Positions 1-8,840 of a stretch of DNA of 64,000 bases are shown one piece after another. The position numbers and the translations under genes are program-made. Position 1 is the stretch's first letter; every line of letters begins with the position of its first letter. The notes below the pieces were generated by a model, which saw nothing but the letters and a program-made list of their open reading frames with translations, had not been told where the DNA came from and did no database searches. Source of the stretch: Luminiphilus syltensis NOR5-1B. GTDB lineage: Bacteria > Pseudomonadota > Gammaproteobacteria > Pseudomonadales > Halieaceae. The DNA lies in assembly GCF_000158175.1 (NCBI RefSeq), contig NZ_DS999411.1, forward strand, positions 29,649 to 93,648, read 5' to 3'.

Positions 1-1
1 C

Positions 2-253
2 TGGGTGGCCCAGCTGCGTCAGTTGACGCTACCCCGAGTTTCCGGATTGCTGCGCAGCATGTGGCTTGTTTGCATTGCCCTGCTGGCAACCGGGTTGCTG
101 ACGGTGGTACTCGAGCTGTGGAATGAGGCTTGGTACGACACCGTTGAGGACGCGTTCGAGTGGGTGCTCGCTCTGATGCTGCAATCAAACTTCCTGCTCG
201 CGTGGCTGGTGTGGCGGCGAATGCCCTGGACTTTGCAGGTAAAAGCAGCCTGA
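2..253 (+). CDS. C-terminal end of an unidentified membrane protein (partial)
   Basis: The reading frame is open to the left edge, so this is probably the tail of a longer protein; a GTG at 5 is the first possible start inside the window. About 82 residues are visible. Two hydrophobic stretches, roughly residues 19-37 and 52-68 counted from the GTG, look like membrane segments, separated by an acidic loop (WNEAWYDTVEDAFEW). The protein ends with a short basic tail. I do not recognise the family. The next gene starts 156 bases downstream on the same strand. Confidence 0.4.
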   Translation, partial: WVAQLRQLTLPRVSGLLRSMWLVCIALLATGLLTVVLELWNEAWYDTVEDAFEWVLALMLQSNFLLAWLVWRRMPWTLQVKAA

Positions 254-409
254 TTTTCGCTACTGACAAAGAGCCGATACAATTTACCTAATATGGCGAC
301 CAGACCATGTATGACGAAAACGATACCTGCGTGAAGCCAATGCTGAATTACTGCAAGATCTCCATTACTGTCATCAATTGAAACGTCCAACTGGAGCCAA
401 CGCCAAGCC

Positions 410-814
410 ATGCTAGATCCAAAACTGCGCCAGGTTGTCAGCATCCGCAAAGACAAACTCGAACCCTACAACCGCTACGGCGACCCTATTCCTGGCATGT
501 CATGGATGCCGCTGAGCGGAGAGTTACATAACGGTGAATTCGAGTGTTTCATACTGCGCATGGATCCGGGGGCAGAGTCGAAACCGCATGAGCACGTTGG
601 ATTCGAAGAGTTTTTGGTGATGGAAGGAGAACTGATCGACTGTGACGACAGTACCTACCGTGCCGGAGATTACGTGCGGTTCCTGCAGGGATCAAAACAC
701 ACGTCGAGATCACCTGATGGCTGCACTTTGCTGGTTATCCTTCGTGGGAATAATCGAACACTGGGCGAAATGGAAATGGATGAATGGTCCACTCCCCCAT
801 TAGTGAGACGCTGA
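410..814 (+). CDS. Small single-domain cupin protein
   Basis: A 134-residue protein that is almost entirely one cupin barrel. Motif 1 is present as G54 then H60-x-H62, E66 and G73. Motif 2 is present as G86, G94 and H97. The usual metal-binding set of two or three histidines and a glutamate is therefore complete. The layout resembles the ChrR-like anti-sigma cupins, but the N-terminal zinc domain of ChrR is absent, so it is more likely a free-standing metal-binding cupin of unknown substrate. There is no signal peptide, which suggests a cytoplasmic protein. The ribosome-binding site is weak (GGAG about 13 bases before the ATG). Neighbouring genes give no clue to its substrate. Confidence 0.7.
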   Translation: MLDPKLRQVVSIRKDKLEPYNRYGDPIPGMSWMPLSGELHNGEFECFILRMDPGAESKPHEHVGFEEFLVMEGELIDCDDSTYRAGDYVRFLQGSKHTSRSPDGCTLLVILRGNNRTLGEMEMDEWSTPPLVRR

Positions 815-990
815 ATCGCCCCGGGTTTTCAGGAGACCTCTTTTCTTAATCTTAAGAGGATGTCTCTACAACAACGACAAAACGGCCTGCTGGAAAACCG
901 GGGCGATGCACGACGGTGGTTTTGAGATTGTGTTCGGGGCACTGGTGTAGGCTTGCCGTAGATTCCACCGCTTTATCGTAGGTAGCCCGC

Positions 991-1332
991 TTGAGAAAAA
1001 CTGATAAGAAACGGGAAAGAGATATTGTCTCGGCCCTCACCCGCGTCTGTAATGAAGCCCTGGAGTCCATCCCGGACTTCGCCTGGATAACGCATTTCGT
1101 TGATTACGAGCATTTTCCTGAATCCCTGGTGGTCGTCAGTGTTTTCAAAGAGGATGAGCAGCTGCACAGGGCTCGCGCCTCAAAGGTGGATAAACATTTG
1201 TCGGCGCTGGTGAGTGCGGAGCTGCGCACTATCGGTGTAACTCTCAATGCCAATTCGTCGCAAATTCGCTGCGATACCGAAGAGGCCTGCGAGCGGGAGC
1301 ACGGGGGAAACTGGCAGCTGCGCTATCGATGA
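991..1332 (+). CDS. Conserved small gammaproteobacterial protein (often annotated Fis family)
   Basis: A 113-residue protein starting at TTG, with AGGTAG about 10 bases upstream. It has a basic N-terminus (MRKTDKKRERD), a central FAWITHFVDYEHFPESL region and an ending with DTEEACEREHGGNW. I recognise this pattern from small proteins widespread in marine and pseudomonad-like gammaproteobacteria that pipelines label Fis family transcriptional regulator. I see no clear helix-turn-helix in it, so that label should be treated as a name only. It is soluble and has no signal peptide. The function is unknown. Confidence 0.7.
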   Translation: MRKTDKKRERDIVSALTRVCNEALESIPDFAWITHFVDYEHFPESLVVVSVFKEDEQLHRARASKVDKHLSALVSAELRTIGVTLNANSSQIRCDTEEACEREHGGNWQLRYR

Positions 1333-1472
1333 GCGTTCGCCAAATCGCCGGCAATAGGCTACTTTCGAGTCTGAAAAATATCGGGCATATTCAAAAAGCA
1401 ATCGAAGGAACCAGCCTCGCCGCACTGACAACAGCAGGCGGCGCAATGGATCCGTAATAGGGAGAAATCCAG

Positions 1473-2899
1473 TTGAGTAAAGCGTGCGAATCGAGGGTGA
1501 CGGGGGTTGCTTTGGCAGCGTGGATGCGGCCGCTGAAGGTCGGACTGATGGCGGCACTGTGCGCCTTTGTTTTGCCGACGTCGGCCCAAACCCTGGATGA
1601 TGAGGCGGTGGACTGGCTCCAGGCTTTTTTAAAAATCGATACCGTTAACCCGCCAGGCAACGAGTCCCGCGCGGTTGGTTTTTATTCTGAGATTCTGGAC
1701 GCTGAAGGCATTGCCTGGAGTTCCGCCGAGAGTGCCCCCGGGCGAGGAAACATCTGGGCGCGCATCGAGGGGGGCGACGAGCCCGCGTTGATTCTTTTGC
1801 AGCATACGGATGTGGTCCCCGCAGATCCCAAATACTGGACTATCGATCCCCTGTCGGGGGAAATTCGCGACGGCTATATCTGGGGTCGCGGTGCTATCGA
1901 TATGAAGGGAACAGGCATCACCCAGCTGGCCACTTTTCTGAGTCTCCATCGCGCGGGCAAGCCGTTGAATCGAGACGTGGTATTCGTGGCGACCGCTGAT
2001 GAAGAGGCGGTGGGGGGCTTTATGGCGCGGGCTGGCTCCTCAAAAATCATCCGGAAATTTTTGACGGCGCAGGACTGCTCCTCAACGAGGGTGGCAGCGG
2101 CCGCCTGACCGCCAAGGGCGAAACGACATTCTCGGTGGAGCTGACTCAGAAAGTGCCCGTATGGTTGAGGCTTACGGCGATCGACAAGCCGGGACACGGC
2201 TCCATGCCTTATCCCACTTCCTCTGTAACCCGCGTGGTTCAGGCGCTGGAGCTGGTGCGCACCAACCCCTTCCCCGCCCGGATCATTCCCCCCGTGGATG
2301 CGATGTTCCGCAGCATCGCTCAGAGTGCAGAGCCCGATTGGGTGCCCGCGTTTGAAAATATGACCGAGGCGATTGAGGCGCCGGATTTTCTCAGTCGCCT
2401 GCAGGGCTTTTCGCCACTCATGCATGCGCTTACGCGGGATACCTGCTCTATTACGCGGATGTCGGCGTCGAACAAGATCAACGTTGTTCCCCCGGAGTCC
2501 TGGGGTGAGCTCGATTGCCGCATTCTGCCCGATGAACCTGTGGATGATTTTGTAGAAGAAGTGCGTGAGCTGGTGGCGCCCAGCGGGGTCGAAGTGGAAG
2601 TGCTTATGGCGTTTTCGCCGGCGATTACCGACACAGACTCGCGCCTTTACTCTGCCATTACCGATATCACGGCGGAGCGCCATCCGAGATCGCGAGTTAT
2701 GCCCTCGGTGTCAGCAGGTTTTACCGATAGTCACTTCACCCGCGATGCCGGTATCGCCAGCTATGGTTTTACACCCGCGGTAATACCCGAAGAAGAGATG
2801 GGAAGAATTCGCGGAAACGACGAAAGGATCAGCGAGACTGCTTTTCGTCGGGGGGTCGATGATCACCTCGCGATTATCGAGGCCGTGGTTTACGACTGA
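1473..2899 (+). pseudogene. Secreted M20-family metallopeptidase, frameshifted
   Basis: An M20 zinc peptidase (carboxypeptidase or aminoacylase type) of about 475 residues read in two frames. It starts at TTG 1473 with GGAGAAAT just upstream and has a signal peptide ending near TSAQT. The first frame has the metal site: HTDVVP, RGAIDMKG and TADEEA. It leaves the family pattern after GGF. From there the other frame continues with GAGWLLKNHPEIFDGAG, then GHGS of the lid domain and the late metal ligand in DSHFTRDAG, and ends at 2899. Adding one T to the TTT at 2019-2021 restores GGFYGAGWLL, so a single-base deletion is the simplest explanation. It may be a real lesion or a sequencing error. If intact it would release amino acids from peptides or N-acyl amino acids in the periplasm, fitting the gamma-glutamyltransferase next to it. 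Confidence 0.8.
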
Positions 2900-2941
2900 G
2901 TTCAGTCGCTCTGCTTAGACGTTCAGTCGCTCTGCTTAGAC
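2900..2941. repeat. Tandem duplication of a 21-bp unit
   Basis: The unit GTTCAGTCGCTCTGCTTAGA followed by C occurs twice without a gap (2900-2920 and 2921-2941), starting at the base after the stop codon of the M20 gene. It does not form an obvious hairpin. It looks like a simple replication-slippage duplication. Confidence 0.85.
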
Positions 2942-3037
2942 ACGCTTAACTTGGCGATACCCTCCCAGGCAATACGGTAGTGGCTGGGCGGGTGTTAGGA
3001 TGCAGGAAATGTCGATCACATTTTCAGGGATAGAGAT

Positions 3038-4849
3038 ATGACACGAGTCCTCGCGGCTATCGTACTGGGAACAAGCCTCGCCTCCATCGTTCACGCGCAA
3101 TCCGACAACGCATTTGGCGTGCCCACCGCCACCAATCCCCAACCCTCCGCGCGCATCGTCGCGGCTGCGGGTTCCCGGGCGCAGGGCTGGCTGGCCCAGG
3201 GGCGCTCCGAGGTGCTCGCACGCCACGGCGTCGTGGCGACCAGTGACCCCCTGGCGTCCGAGGCCGGTCTCGAGATATTGCGCAAGGGCGGCAACGCCAT
3301 CGATGCCATCGTGGCCGCCGCAGCAGTCCTCGATGTCACATCGCAGAATGATACGGGCATAGGAGGCGACCTGTTTGCCCTGGTGTGGAGTGCTGCAGAT
3401 CAAAAGCTCTACGCTTTGAATTCCGCGGGCTGGGCACCCGAGGCCTGGACGAGAGAGTTCTTTACGGAGGAGCTGGGAGTTACGGAGATGCCGGACTTCG
3501 GCGTCAATGCGGCCACCGTTCCGGGTGCTATCTCGGGTTACGACGCACTCCTGACTCGCTTTGGAACCCTGGGATTTGCGGAGACCTTTGAGCGAGCGGC
3601 GCGCCTCGCCGAGGAGGGCTGGGGACAGGCCGAGCGTCGCCACGCCGATTTGTCACGAGTACAGGACAGGCTGCGCGACGACCCTGATTCCGCGGCGACC
3701 TTTCTGGTCGATGGGGCGGTACCACCGCTGTACAGCATCATCCGCAACCCGGACCTTGCAGACGCTCTGCGCCTGATTCAGCGCGATGGCCGCGATGCGT
3801 TCTATAAGGGTCCGATCGCCGACGCCATTGTGGCGAAAGTGCAGGCGGGTGGCGGTGTCATGACACACGCCGATCTGGCCGAGTACACGTCCGAATGGAT
3901 CGAGCCGGTCAGCAGTTCCTATCACGGCTACGATATTTTTCAGCTGCCGCCACCGGGGCAGGGTTTTGCGGCCCTGGAGATGCTCAACATTCTTGAGGTG
4001 TGCGCGCCGCAGCACAAGGTCGACTTGGCTGCGTTGGGTCCCGCGCACCCGGATTACTGGCATTTCATGGTGGAAGCCAAAAAGCTCGCCTACTCGGATC
4101 TCTATGCCTACAACGCCGATCCGAAGTTTGTAGATGTACCTATCGAAGAGTTGCTGTCAAAGTCCTACGCCGCGTCCCTGTGTGATCGGATCGATATGAA
4201 TGCCGCATCGGAACCGTCGGTGGAAGGCGGTCTCAAGGGTGGGACTGTTTACCTTACTGCGGCCGATCGCTGGGGCAATATGGTCAGCCTCGTACACAGT
4301 GTTTACGATGTTTACGGCTCGGCTGTCACGATCCCACCCTATGGCATGATCCTGCATAACCGTGGCAATCCTTTCAGCCTCGATGCCGATCATCCCAATG
4401 TAGTAGAGCCAAGAAAGCGCCCGTTCCACTCAATTATCGCGGGCTTTGTTATGCAGGGCGGTGCGCCCCTGATGACCTTTGGCAACATGGGTGGGCGCGT
4501 GCAGCCGGAGACCCACGCGCAGCACATGGTCAATATGATCGACCACGGTATGAACGTGCAGATGACGACGGACGCCGCACGTTTTACCCACAATCAGCGC
4601 TCGAACGTGCTTGCCATGGAGCAACAGCTTGAGGCCCTCGTCGGTACAGCGCTGCGCGCTCGCGGGCATGATGTCAAAGCAGTTAACGGTGGCGCCGTAG
4701 GTGGTTACCAGGGGATTCTGTTTACCCCCGAACCCGGTCTTGAGGCCCCTGTTTACGGCGCGCAGAGCATTGAGCAGGATGCCCCGGTAAACGGTGTGTA
4801 CCGGGTCGGGTCGGACCACCGCAAGGATGGTTCGGCGGTGGGCTGGTGA
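3038..4849 (+). CDS. ggt: Gamma-glutamyltransferase family protein, secreted
   Basis: A 603-residue N-terminal nucleophile hydrolase precursor. Such enzymes transfer or hydrolyse gamma-glutamyl groups of glutathione and related amides in the periplasm. A signal peptide (cut near VHAQ) is followed by the large-subunit start HGVVATSDPLASEAGLEIL and the GGNAIDA motif. The autocleavage site is Thr403, in GGTVYLTAADRWGNMVS, where the small subunit would begin. The canonical TTHFSVVD version is changed, so substrate choice may differ from classical Ggt. The late glycine-rich region is present as TFGNMGGRVQPE. The length is normal for the family. AGGGATAGAG lies before the ATG. The broken M20 peptidase upstream and this enzyme may both serve peptide or glutathione scavenging. 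Confidence 0.9.
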   Translation: MTRVLAAIVLGTSLASIVHAQSDNAFGVPTATNPQPSARIVAAAGSRAQGWLAQGRSEVLARHGVVATSDPLASEAGLEILRKGGNAIDAIVAAAAVLDVTSQNDTGIGGDLFALVWSAADQKLYALNSAGWAPEAWTREFFTEELGVTEMPDFGVNAATVPGAISGYDALLTRFGTLGFAETFERAARLAEEGWGQAERRHADLSRVQDRLRDDPDSAATFLVDGAVPPLYSIIRNPDLADALRLIQRDGRDAFYKGPIADAIVAKVQAGGGVMTHADLAEYTSEWIEPVSSSYHGYDIFQLPPPGQGFAALEMLNILEVCAPQHKVDLAALGPAHPDYWHFMVEAKKLAYSDLYAYNADPKFVDVPIEELLSKSYAASLCDRIDMNAASEPSVEGGLKGGTVYLTAADRWGNMVSLVHSVYDVYGSAVTIPPYGMILHNRGNPFSLDADHPNVVEPRKRPFHSIIAGFVMQGGAPLMTFGNMGGRVQPETHAQHMVNMIDHGMNVQMTTDAARFTHNQRSNVLAMEQQLEALVGTALRARGHDVKAVNGGAVGGYQGILFTPEPGLEAPVYGAQSIEQDAPVNGVYRVGSDHRKDGSAVGW

Positions 4850-4868
4850 TCCGGCAGCTGAGACTGTC

Positions 4869-5158
4869 TGTAGTGGTCAACAGATGTCGGACAGTAAGTT
4901 AAGTTGTTTTTCAGCTCTCGCGGGCGGAATTCCGTCGTAACCAACAATGAGCGCGAGTTTGAACGTGTACCAGGATTGCGTATAGAAAATTGGATCGACT
5001 AAAAGATGCTCATTCCAGTAATCTGCCACCGATTGAGGAGTGATCAAATGAAAACGAGAAGATCATTTACCCCTGAATTCAAACGCGAAGCGGTGAGCCT
5101 AGTATTGGATCAGGGTTGCAAGGTCTCTAATGTCGACGACCCGCCTGCCGTAGGATAG
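4869..5158 (+). mobile_element. Truncated left end of an IS3-family insertion sequence
   Basis: The stretch starts with TGTAGTGGTCAAC and TGTCGGACAG, which resembles terminal inverted repeats of IS3-family elements. The leader that follows runs into the start of an OrfA gene at 5048. The similarity stops near 5140, immediately before the di-heme peroxidase gene. No OrfB or second end is found here. The element is dead and accounts for most of the 312 bases between the gamma-glutamyltransferase and the peroxidase. Confidence 0.7.
5048..5158 (+). pseudogene. IS3-family transposase OrfA, N-terminal fragment
   Basis: A 36-codon frame beginning MKTRRSFTPEFKREAVSLVL, which is the typical start of the helix-turn-helix OrfA of IS3-family transposases. 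It follows that pattern for about 28 residues (to KVSN), then runs into unrelated sequence and a TAG at 5156-5158. The normal OrfA is about 90-100 residues, so the catalytic partner and most of the DNA-binding protein are lost. Confidence 0.75.
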
Positions 5159-5161
5159 GGG

Positions 5162-6367
5162 GTGATGAAAACACAGACTCGACATCGGACAATGCTTCTG
5201 TGCTTGTGCCTGCTTGCAAGCAGCCTCCAAACCATCGCGGCGCGGTCAGAAATCCCGCCGGCCGAATTCACCCTCAACAGTGACTGCCCCAAGTATTTCG
5301 CGCTCGACCACAACCGACGCTGCCGGCTGAGCACGCTGTACGATCTCTATCCCCAGGCCGGAGAAGCGTGGGGGGGCTATCGGGTCGCTCTCGGTCCGCG
5401 CCGCGACGGATTTACCCCGCAACAGATTGATCTCGGCCGCTACCTGTTTTTTGACCCGGTGTTGTCACAGCATCAGGACTTGTCCTGCGCTCATTGCCAT
5501 GCCCCCGAATTCGGCATGTCTGATGGTCGGGCCCAAAGCATGGGTAACGGTGGACATGGCGTCGGGCCGGACCGACGCGATGGTCACACGCTTACCCGCA
5601 GCGCCCCCCCACTCTGGAACCTGGCGTTTCAGGAGCTTTTCTTCTGGGACGGCCGCGCCACTTCTCTCGAAGATCAGATCGAGGCGGTGTTCGCGCACCC
5701 AAAAGAAATGGCAATCGACAGTGAAGCGTTGGTAGCGAGACTGAATTCGCTGCCCGCCTACCGCGACATGTTTGCCACCGCATACGCGCGCGACAGCGTG
5801 CTGTATCGAGATGTGCTGGATGCTCTGGTTGCATTTGAAACCAGCTTGGTATCGCTCAACAGTGCCTACGATCGCTATATTCATGGTGCCCAGGATGCGT
5901 TGACAGCGCAGGAGACCAACGGCCTGAACGTTTTTCGCTCCTTCGCGACCCGTTGCTCCCAATGTCACACTCCACCATTGTTTACCAGTGGCCAGCTCGC
6001 CACGACCGCAGTACCGCCACCGCCCGGCCAATCCTTCGACGCTGGTGCCGGGCCGGTATTTCAGGAGCCAAGCCTGTACGGTGCTTTTAAGGTACCGAGC
6101 CTCCGCAATATCGCGCTTACCGCGCCGTATATGCACGCAGGGCAGTTTCAGTCACTGGCTGAGAGCGTCGGTTTCTACAGCGCCCTGCCCGGCCATGCCG
6201 TCGGGGAACTAGGCCCGCGACTGACACTGCACTGGCACCTGGTCGACGCGCGACTGCGAACCGATGAAATAGAGGATCTGGTTGCCTTCATGAAGACGCT
6301 CACCGATGCAACCGCACTTCCGGAAAAACCCGACGTTTTACCATCTGGCCTGCAGGTGCTACGCTGA
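5162..6367 (+). CDS. Di-heme cytochrome c peroxidase / MauG-like protein, secreted
   Basis: A 401-residue exported protein with a signal peptide and two haem c sites: CAHCH at residues 109-113 and CSQCH at 265-269. The arrangement and the segments FDPVLS, LFFWDGRA, FKVPSLRNIALTAPYMHAG and DLVAFMKTLT are those of bacterial di-heme peroxidases and MauG. Such proteins reduce hydrogen peroxide or oxidise a protein or small-molecule partner in the periplasm. GTG 5162 and ATG 5165 are both possible starts behind a G-rich Shine-Dalgarno (GGATAGGGGG). The start lies four bases after the IS3 remnant, so the original promoter region may have been replaced. Two further genes for secreted proteins follow closely, one with its own haem site. 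Whether this one is a peroxidase or a MauG-type modifying enzyme cannot be told from sequence. Confidence 0.85.
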   Translation: MMKTQTRHRTMLLCLCLLASSLQTIAARSEIPPAEFTLNSDCPKYFALDHNRRCRLSTLYDLYPQAGEAWGGYRVALGPRRDGFTPQQIDLGRYLFFDPVLSQHQDLSCAHCHAPEFGMSDGRAQSMGNGGHGVGPDRRDGHTLTRSAPPLWNLAFQELFFWDGRATSLEDQIEAVFAHPKEMAIDSEALVARLNSLPAYRDMFATAYARDSVLYRDVLDALVAFETSLVSLNSAYDRYIHGAQDALTAQETNGLNVFRSFATRCSQCHTPPLFTSGQLATTAVPPPPGQSFDAGAGPVFQEPSLYGAFKVPSLRNIALTAPYMHAGQFQSLAESVGFYSALPGHAVGELGPRLTLHWHLVDARLRTDEIEDLVAFMKTLTDATALPEKPDVLPSGLQVLR

Positions 6368-6403
6368 TCGTTGTAACTCATCTGTTGTGATCAGGGGGCA
6401 GTC

Positions 6404-7795
6404 ATGTCGAATGTCCGGGAGACGCTAGGAGCCACCGCTGCAGCCGCAGCACTTTGGCTGGCGATGATTGCTACAGTTCAGGCGGCGGTCCACACCGTGC
6501 AAACCGGTGAAAGCATCCAGGAGGCTGTCAACCGCGCAGTCGCCGGCGATAGCGTTCACGTAATGCCGGGAATCTATGAGCAGACCGTCTATATAGACAA
6601 GGACGATATCCGCCTGCGCGGGATCATTGTCAATGGCCAGCGGCCCATCCTCGACGGAAAACAACAGGCATTACACGACGGCATTATTGCCTCCGGCCAC
6701 GGCGTGGTGATCGAAGGCTTCCACGTACGCAATTACCGCAGTAATGGGATTACCACCCAGGGTGGAAATAACTTCGTCATCCGCAACAATATTGTCGACA
6801 ACATTCACCTTTACGGAATCTTCCCGCAATTCGGCAAAAACGGACTCGTGGCCAACAATATCATTTCGCGGACCAGCGATGCGGGCATTTATGTGGGCAT
6901 GTCGGAAAACGTCGATGTCATTGCCAACGAAGTGTACGACAACGCCCTCGGTATCGAGGCCGAAAACTCGCATTTCATACTGATTGAGGCTAACTACGTA
7001 CACGACAATGCTGTCGGCATTCCGGTGGTAATCATTCCGGGTCTGCAAACAAAGACCAGCGCTGACACCATCGTCCGCAACAACTTTGTCATCAATAATA
7101 ATGCCCAACAGTTTGAGCGCGCCCGGGATCGATCCGGACGCGGGATTACCGTCGTCGGTGCGGACCGGGTCATAATCGAGGGCAACATTGTCAAAGGCAA
7201 TCGAGTCTGTGGCGTCTGCGTTGCCAGCGTCGGCAGTACCGGAACGGCCTTTCCGGTGGATGCAGCCATTGACCCGCAGCCCGACCAGGCCCGCATCGTC
7301 GGTAATGTGTTTGTCAACAACGGCTACGAAACCGGTGATTTCCAGGTTTTCGGAGCGCCGATCCCCGAGGGTGCCGACATCATGAATTTCGCCCGCGGCA
7401 ACGACCATTGTTTTGACGGCGACCAGGGCGCGACCTTGCTGGGAGTGAACCATTGGCAGGACTGTGAAGGGACACCCACCAGTACCAAGGTGCGCAGTTA
7501 CCAACTGGATGAGCCCATCCCAAGCGAACCCCTGTCGCCGAAGCAGAAAGCGCAACTCACCTACCATGCGGTGTGCTCCGGTTGCCACGCCTACAGCCAC
7601 ATTATGATCGGCCCACCGATGCAGGTGATTCAGGGCATTTACAGGGGCAAACCGGAGGCCCTGGCTAGCTGGATCGCGGCTCCCGAGAAAAAGTGGCCGG
7701 CTGACCGGTTTCCCGCCATGCCGCCACAAAACTACCTGTCGGAAGAGCTGCGCCTGGATCTCGCCCGCTATATATTGAATGAAGTCGGCAATTGA
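6404..7795 (+). CDS. Secreted parallel beta-helix protein with C-terminal haem c domain
   Basis: A 463-residue protein with a signal peptide (cut near VQAAVHT). Residues of about 35-330 form a right-handed beta-helix of the NosD / PbH1 kind, shown by repeated units such as NNFVIRNNIVDN, NGLVANNIIS, NVDVIANEVYDN and ADRVIIEGNIVKGN. The C-terminal 90 residues contain one haem c site, CSGCH at 391-395, and the segment PPMQVIQGIY typical of small cytochromes. The fusion of a beta-helix to a cytochrome domain is unusual. Two extra cysteines (GNRVCGVC) and a CFDGDQG segment lie in the helix. It starts 36 bases after the di-heme peroxidase stop and overlaps the leader of the next gene, so the three are probably one operon. 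It may bind a polysaccharide or surface and pass electrons to the peroxidase. That is inference. Confidence 0.75.
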   Translation: MSNVRETLGATAAAAALWLAMIATVQAAVHTVQTGESIQEAVNRAVAGDSVHVMPGIYEQTVYIDKDDIRLRGIIVNGQRPILDGKQQALHDGIIASGHGVVIEGFHVRNYRSNGITTQGGNNFVIRNNIVDNIHLYGIFPQFGKNGLVANNIISRTSDAGIYVGMSENVDVIANEVYDNALGIEAENSHFILIEANYVHDNAVGIPVVIIPGLQTKTSADTIVRNNFVINNNAQQFERARDRSGRGITVVGADRVIIEGNIVKGNRVCGVCVASVGSTGTAFPVDAAIDPQPDQARIVGNVFVNNGYETGDFQVFGAPIPEGADIMNFARGNDHCFDGDQGATLLGVNHWQDCEGTPTSTKVRSYQLDEPIPSEPLSPKQKAQLTYHAVCSGCHAYSHIMIGPPMQVIQGIYRGKPEALASWIAAPEKKWPADRFPAMPPQNYLSEELRLDLARYILNEVGN

Positions 7796-7850
7796 ACCGA
7801 GCACGCTCTGCGGCCCAGTCGCCAATCCACCGCAGGAACGGGAGTTGGCC

Positions 7851-8840
7851 ATGAGCCTACCGCGCAGGCACACTCGCTGGCACGCAGCGCTCCTGCTGGC
7901 AGCAATGGCATCGCTTTTCGTGTTTCCGGTCAGTAGCCAAGCTGTCGACGCGGGTTCAGACAGTGCATTTGACTGCGCCGCCGTCAACGAGGAAAACCCG
8001 GATACATCCGAACAGCTGGCGAATCAGCTGTTGCAACAGACCTGGGATATCGATCGCCTGCGCTGTGGCGCCGAACTATTGATCGGGGTTGCCGACGAAC
8101 GAGCTGAGGACCCGGCCGCCCAGCTAAACGCTCTCAATGCGAATGCACATTACGCCTATTACCTGGATCGAATCATTCTCTACGACTTGGGTCACCTTAT
8201 TGTCTGGTACGTCGACGACGTACCCTCGGAACAGCTGGTCAGTGAGCCCATGCAGGCCCTGCAGCGCTCTCGCGTTCAACAGCGACAGCTGCTAGAAAGA
8301 GCCCGAACAACCCATCCGAATCGGGTCGAGCTCGACTATTACGATGCGCTCCTCATCGGCGCGCAGGCACCCGCACTCACGCTTTTGAAACCGGTGGTAA
8401 GCGAAGATCCACAGCGCTTGCGCGGCGCGGCGCACGCGCTGTTGGCGAGGACCTACTACGACCTACCCGACATCCTCGGAGGCGGACTTGCCAAGGCGAT
8501 TGATGCCATGCAGGCCGCCCTCGAGCGGGATCCGCTAGACGCCCGTTACCTGCGACTTCTGGCCGGCTACCGGCTGGACGATGGTGATCGCCAGACAGCT
8601 CGCGAGCTGTTGCTGCAACTCGCCAACCTCGATGTGGAGACGGCGGGATTACAACTGAAGGCCGACCAGTTGCGTGCCGGTGCGGATCTCGCAATGCGCA
8701 TGGGCGACAACGCGTTACAGACGCGGTTGGCAAATACGCGGGCCCGGTTGCTTGAGGACCACCCCAAATTACTGAGTCGCAAGGTGGTCTCGGCGATGGG
8801 ACATTTTGGCACCAATGATCCGCGCGCCGATGGCGAATAA
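7851..8840 (+). CDS. Secreted TPR-like protein (TRAP T-component-like), function unknown
   Basis: A protein of about 329 residues starting at ATG 7851, which has GGAACGGGAG in front and a signal peptide right after it. An in-frame ATG at 7779 inside the preceding gene would add 24 unlikely residues. The mature part is helical with TPR-like repeats, for example AHALLARTYYDLPDILGGG and ALERDPLDARYLRLLAGYRLDDGD. The combination of ILGGG with AI..ALE recalls the TAtT family (TRAP transporter T-component). Two cysteines (CAAV and LRCG) lie in the mature N-terminal part. No enzyme motif is visible. As the third gene of the peroxidase / beta-helix set it may be a scaffold for the other two in the periplasm. 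Confidence 0.6.
   Translation: MSLPRRHTRWHAALLLAAMASLFVFPVSSQAVDAGSDSAFDCAAVNEENPDTSEQLANQLLQQTWDIDRLRCGAELLIGVADERAEDPAAQLNALNANAHYAYYLDRIILYDLGHLIVWYVDDVPSEQLVSEPMQALQRSRVQQRQLLERARTTHPNRVELDYYDALLIGAQAPALTLLKPVVSEDPQRLRGAAHALLARTYYDLPDILGGGLAKAIDAMQAALERDPLDARYLRLLAGYRLDDGDRQTARELLLQLANLDVETAGLQLKADQLRAGADLAMRMGDNALQTRLANTRARLLEDHPKLLSRKVVSAMGHFGTNDPRADGE

Noticed and set aside
1874..2683. A 269-codon minus-strand open frame across the M20 gene
   Set aside because: It has no recognised motif, while both plus-strand frames carry M20 motifs; it is a shadow frame.
6671..7987. A 438-codon minus-strand open frame across the beta-helix gene
   Set aside because: It is antisense to a gene with a signal peptide and clear repeats, has no family signal and is explained by the codon bias of the plus-strand gene.
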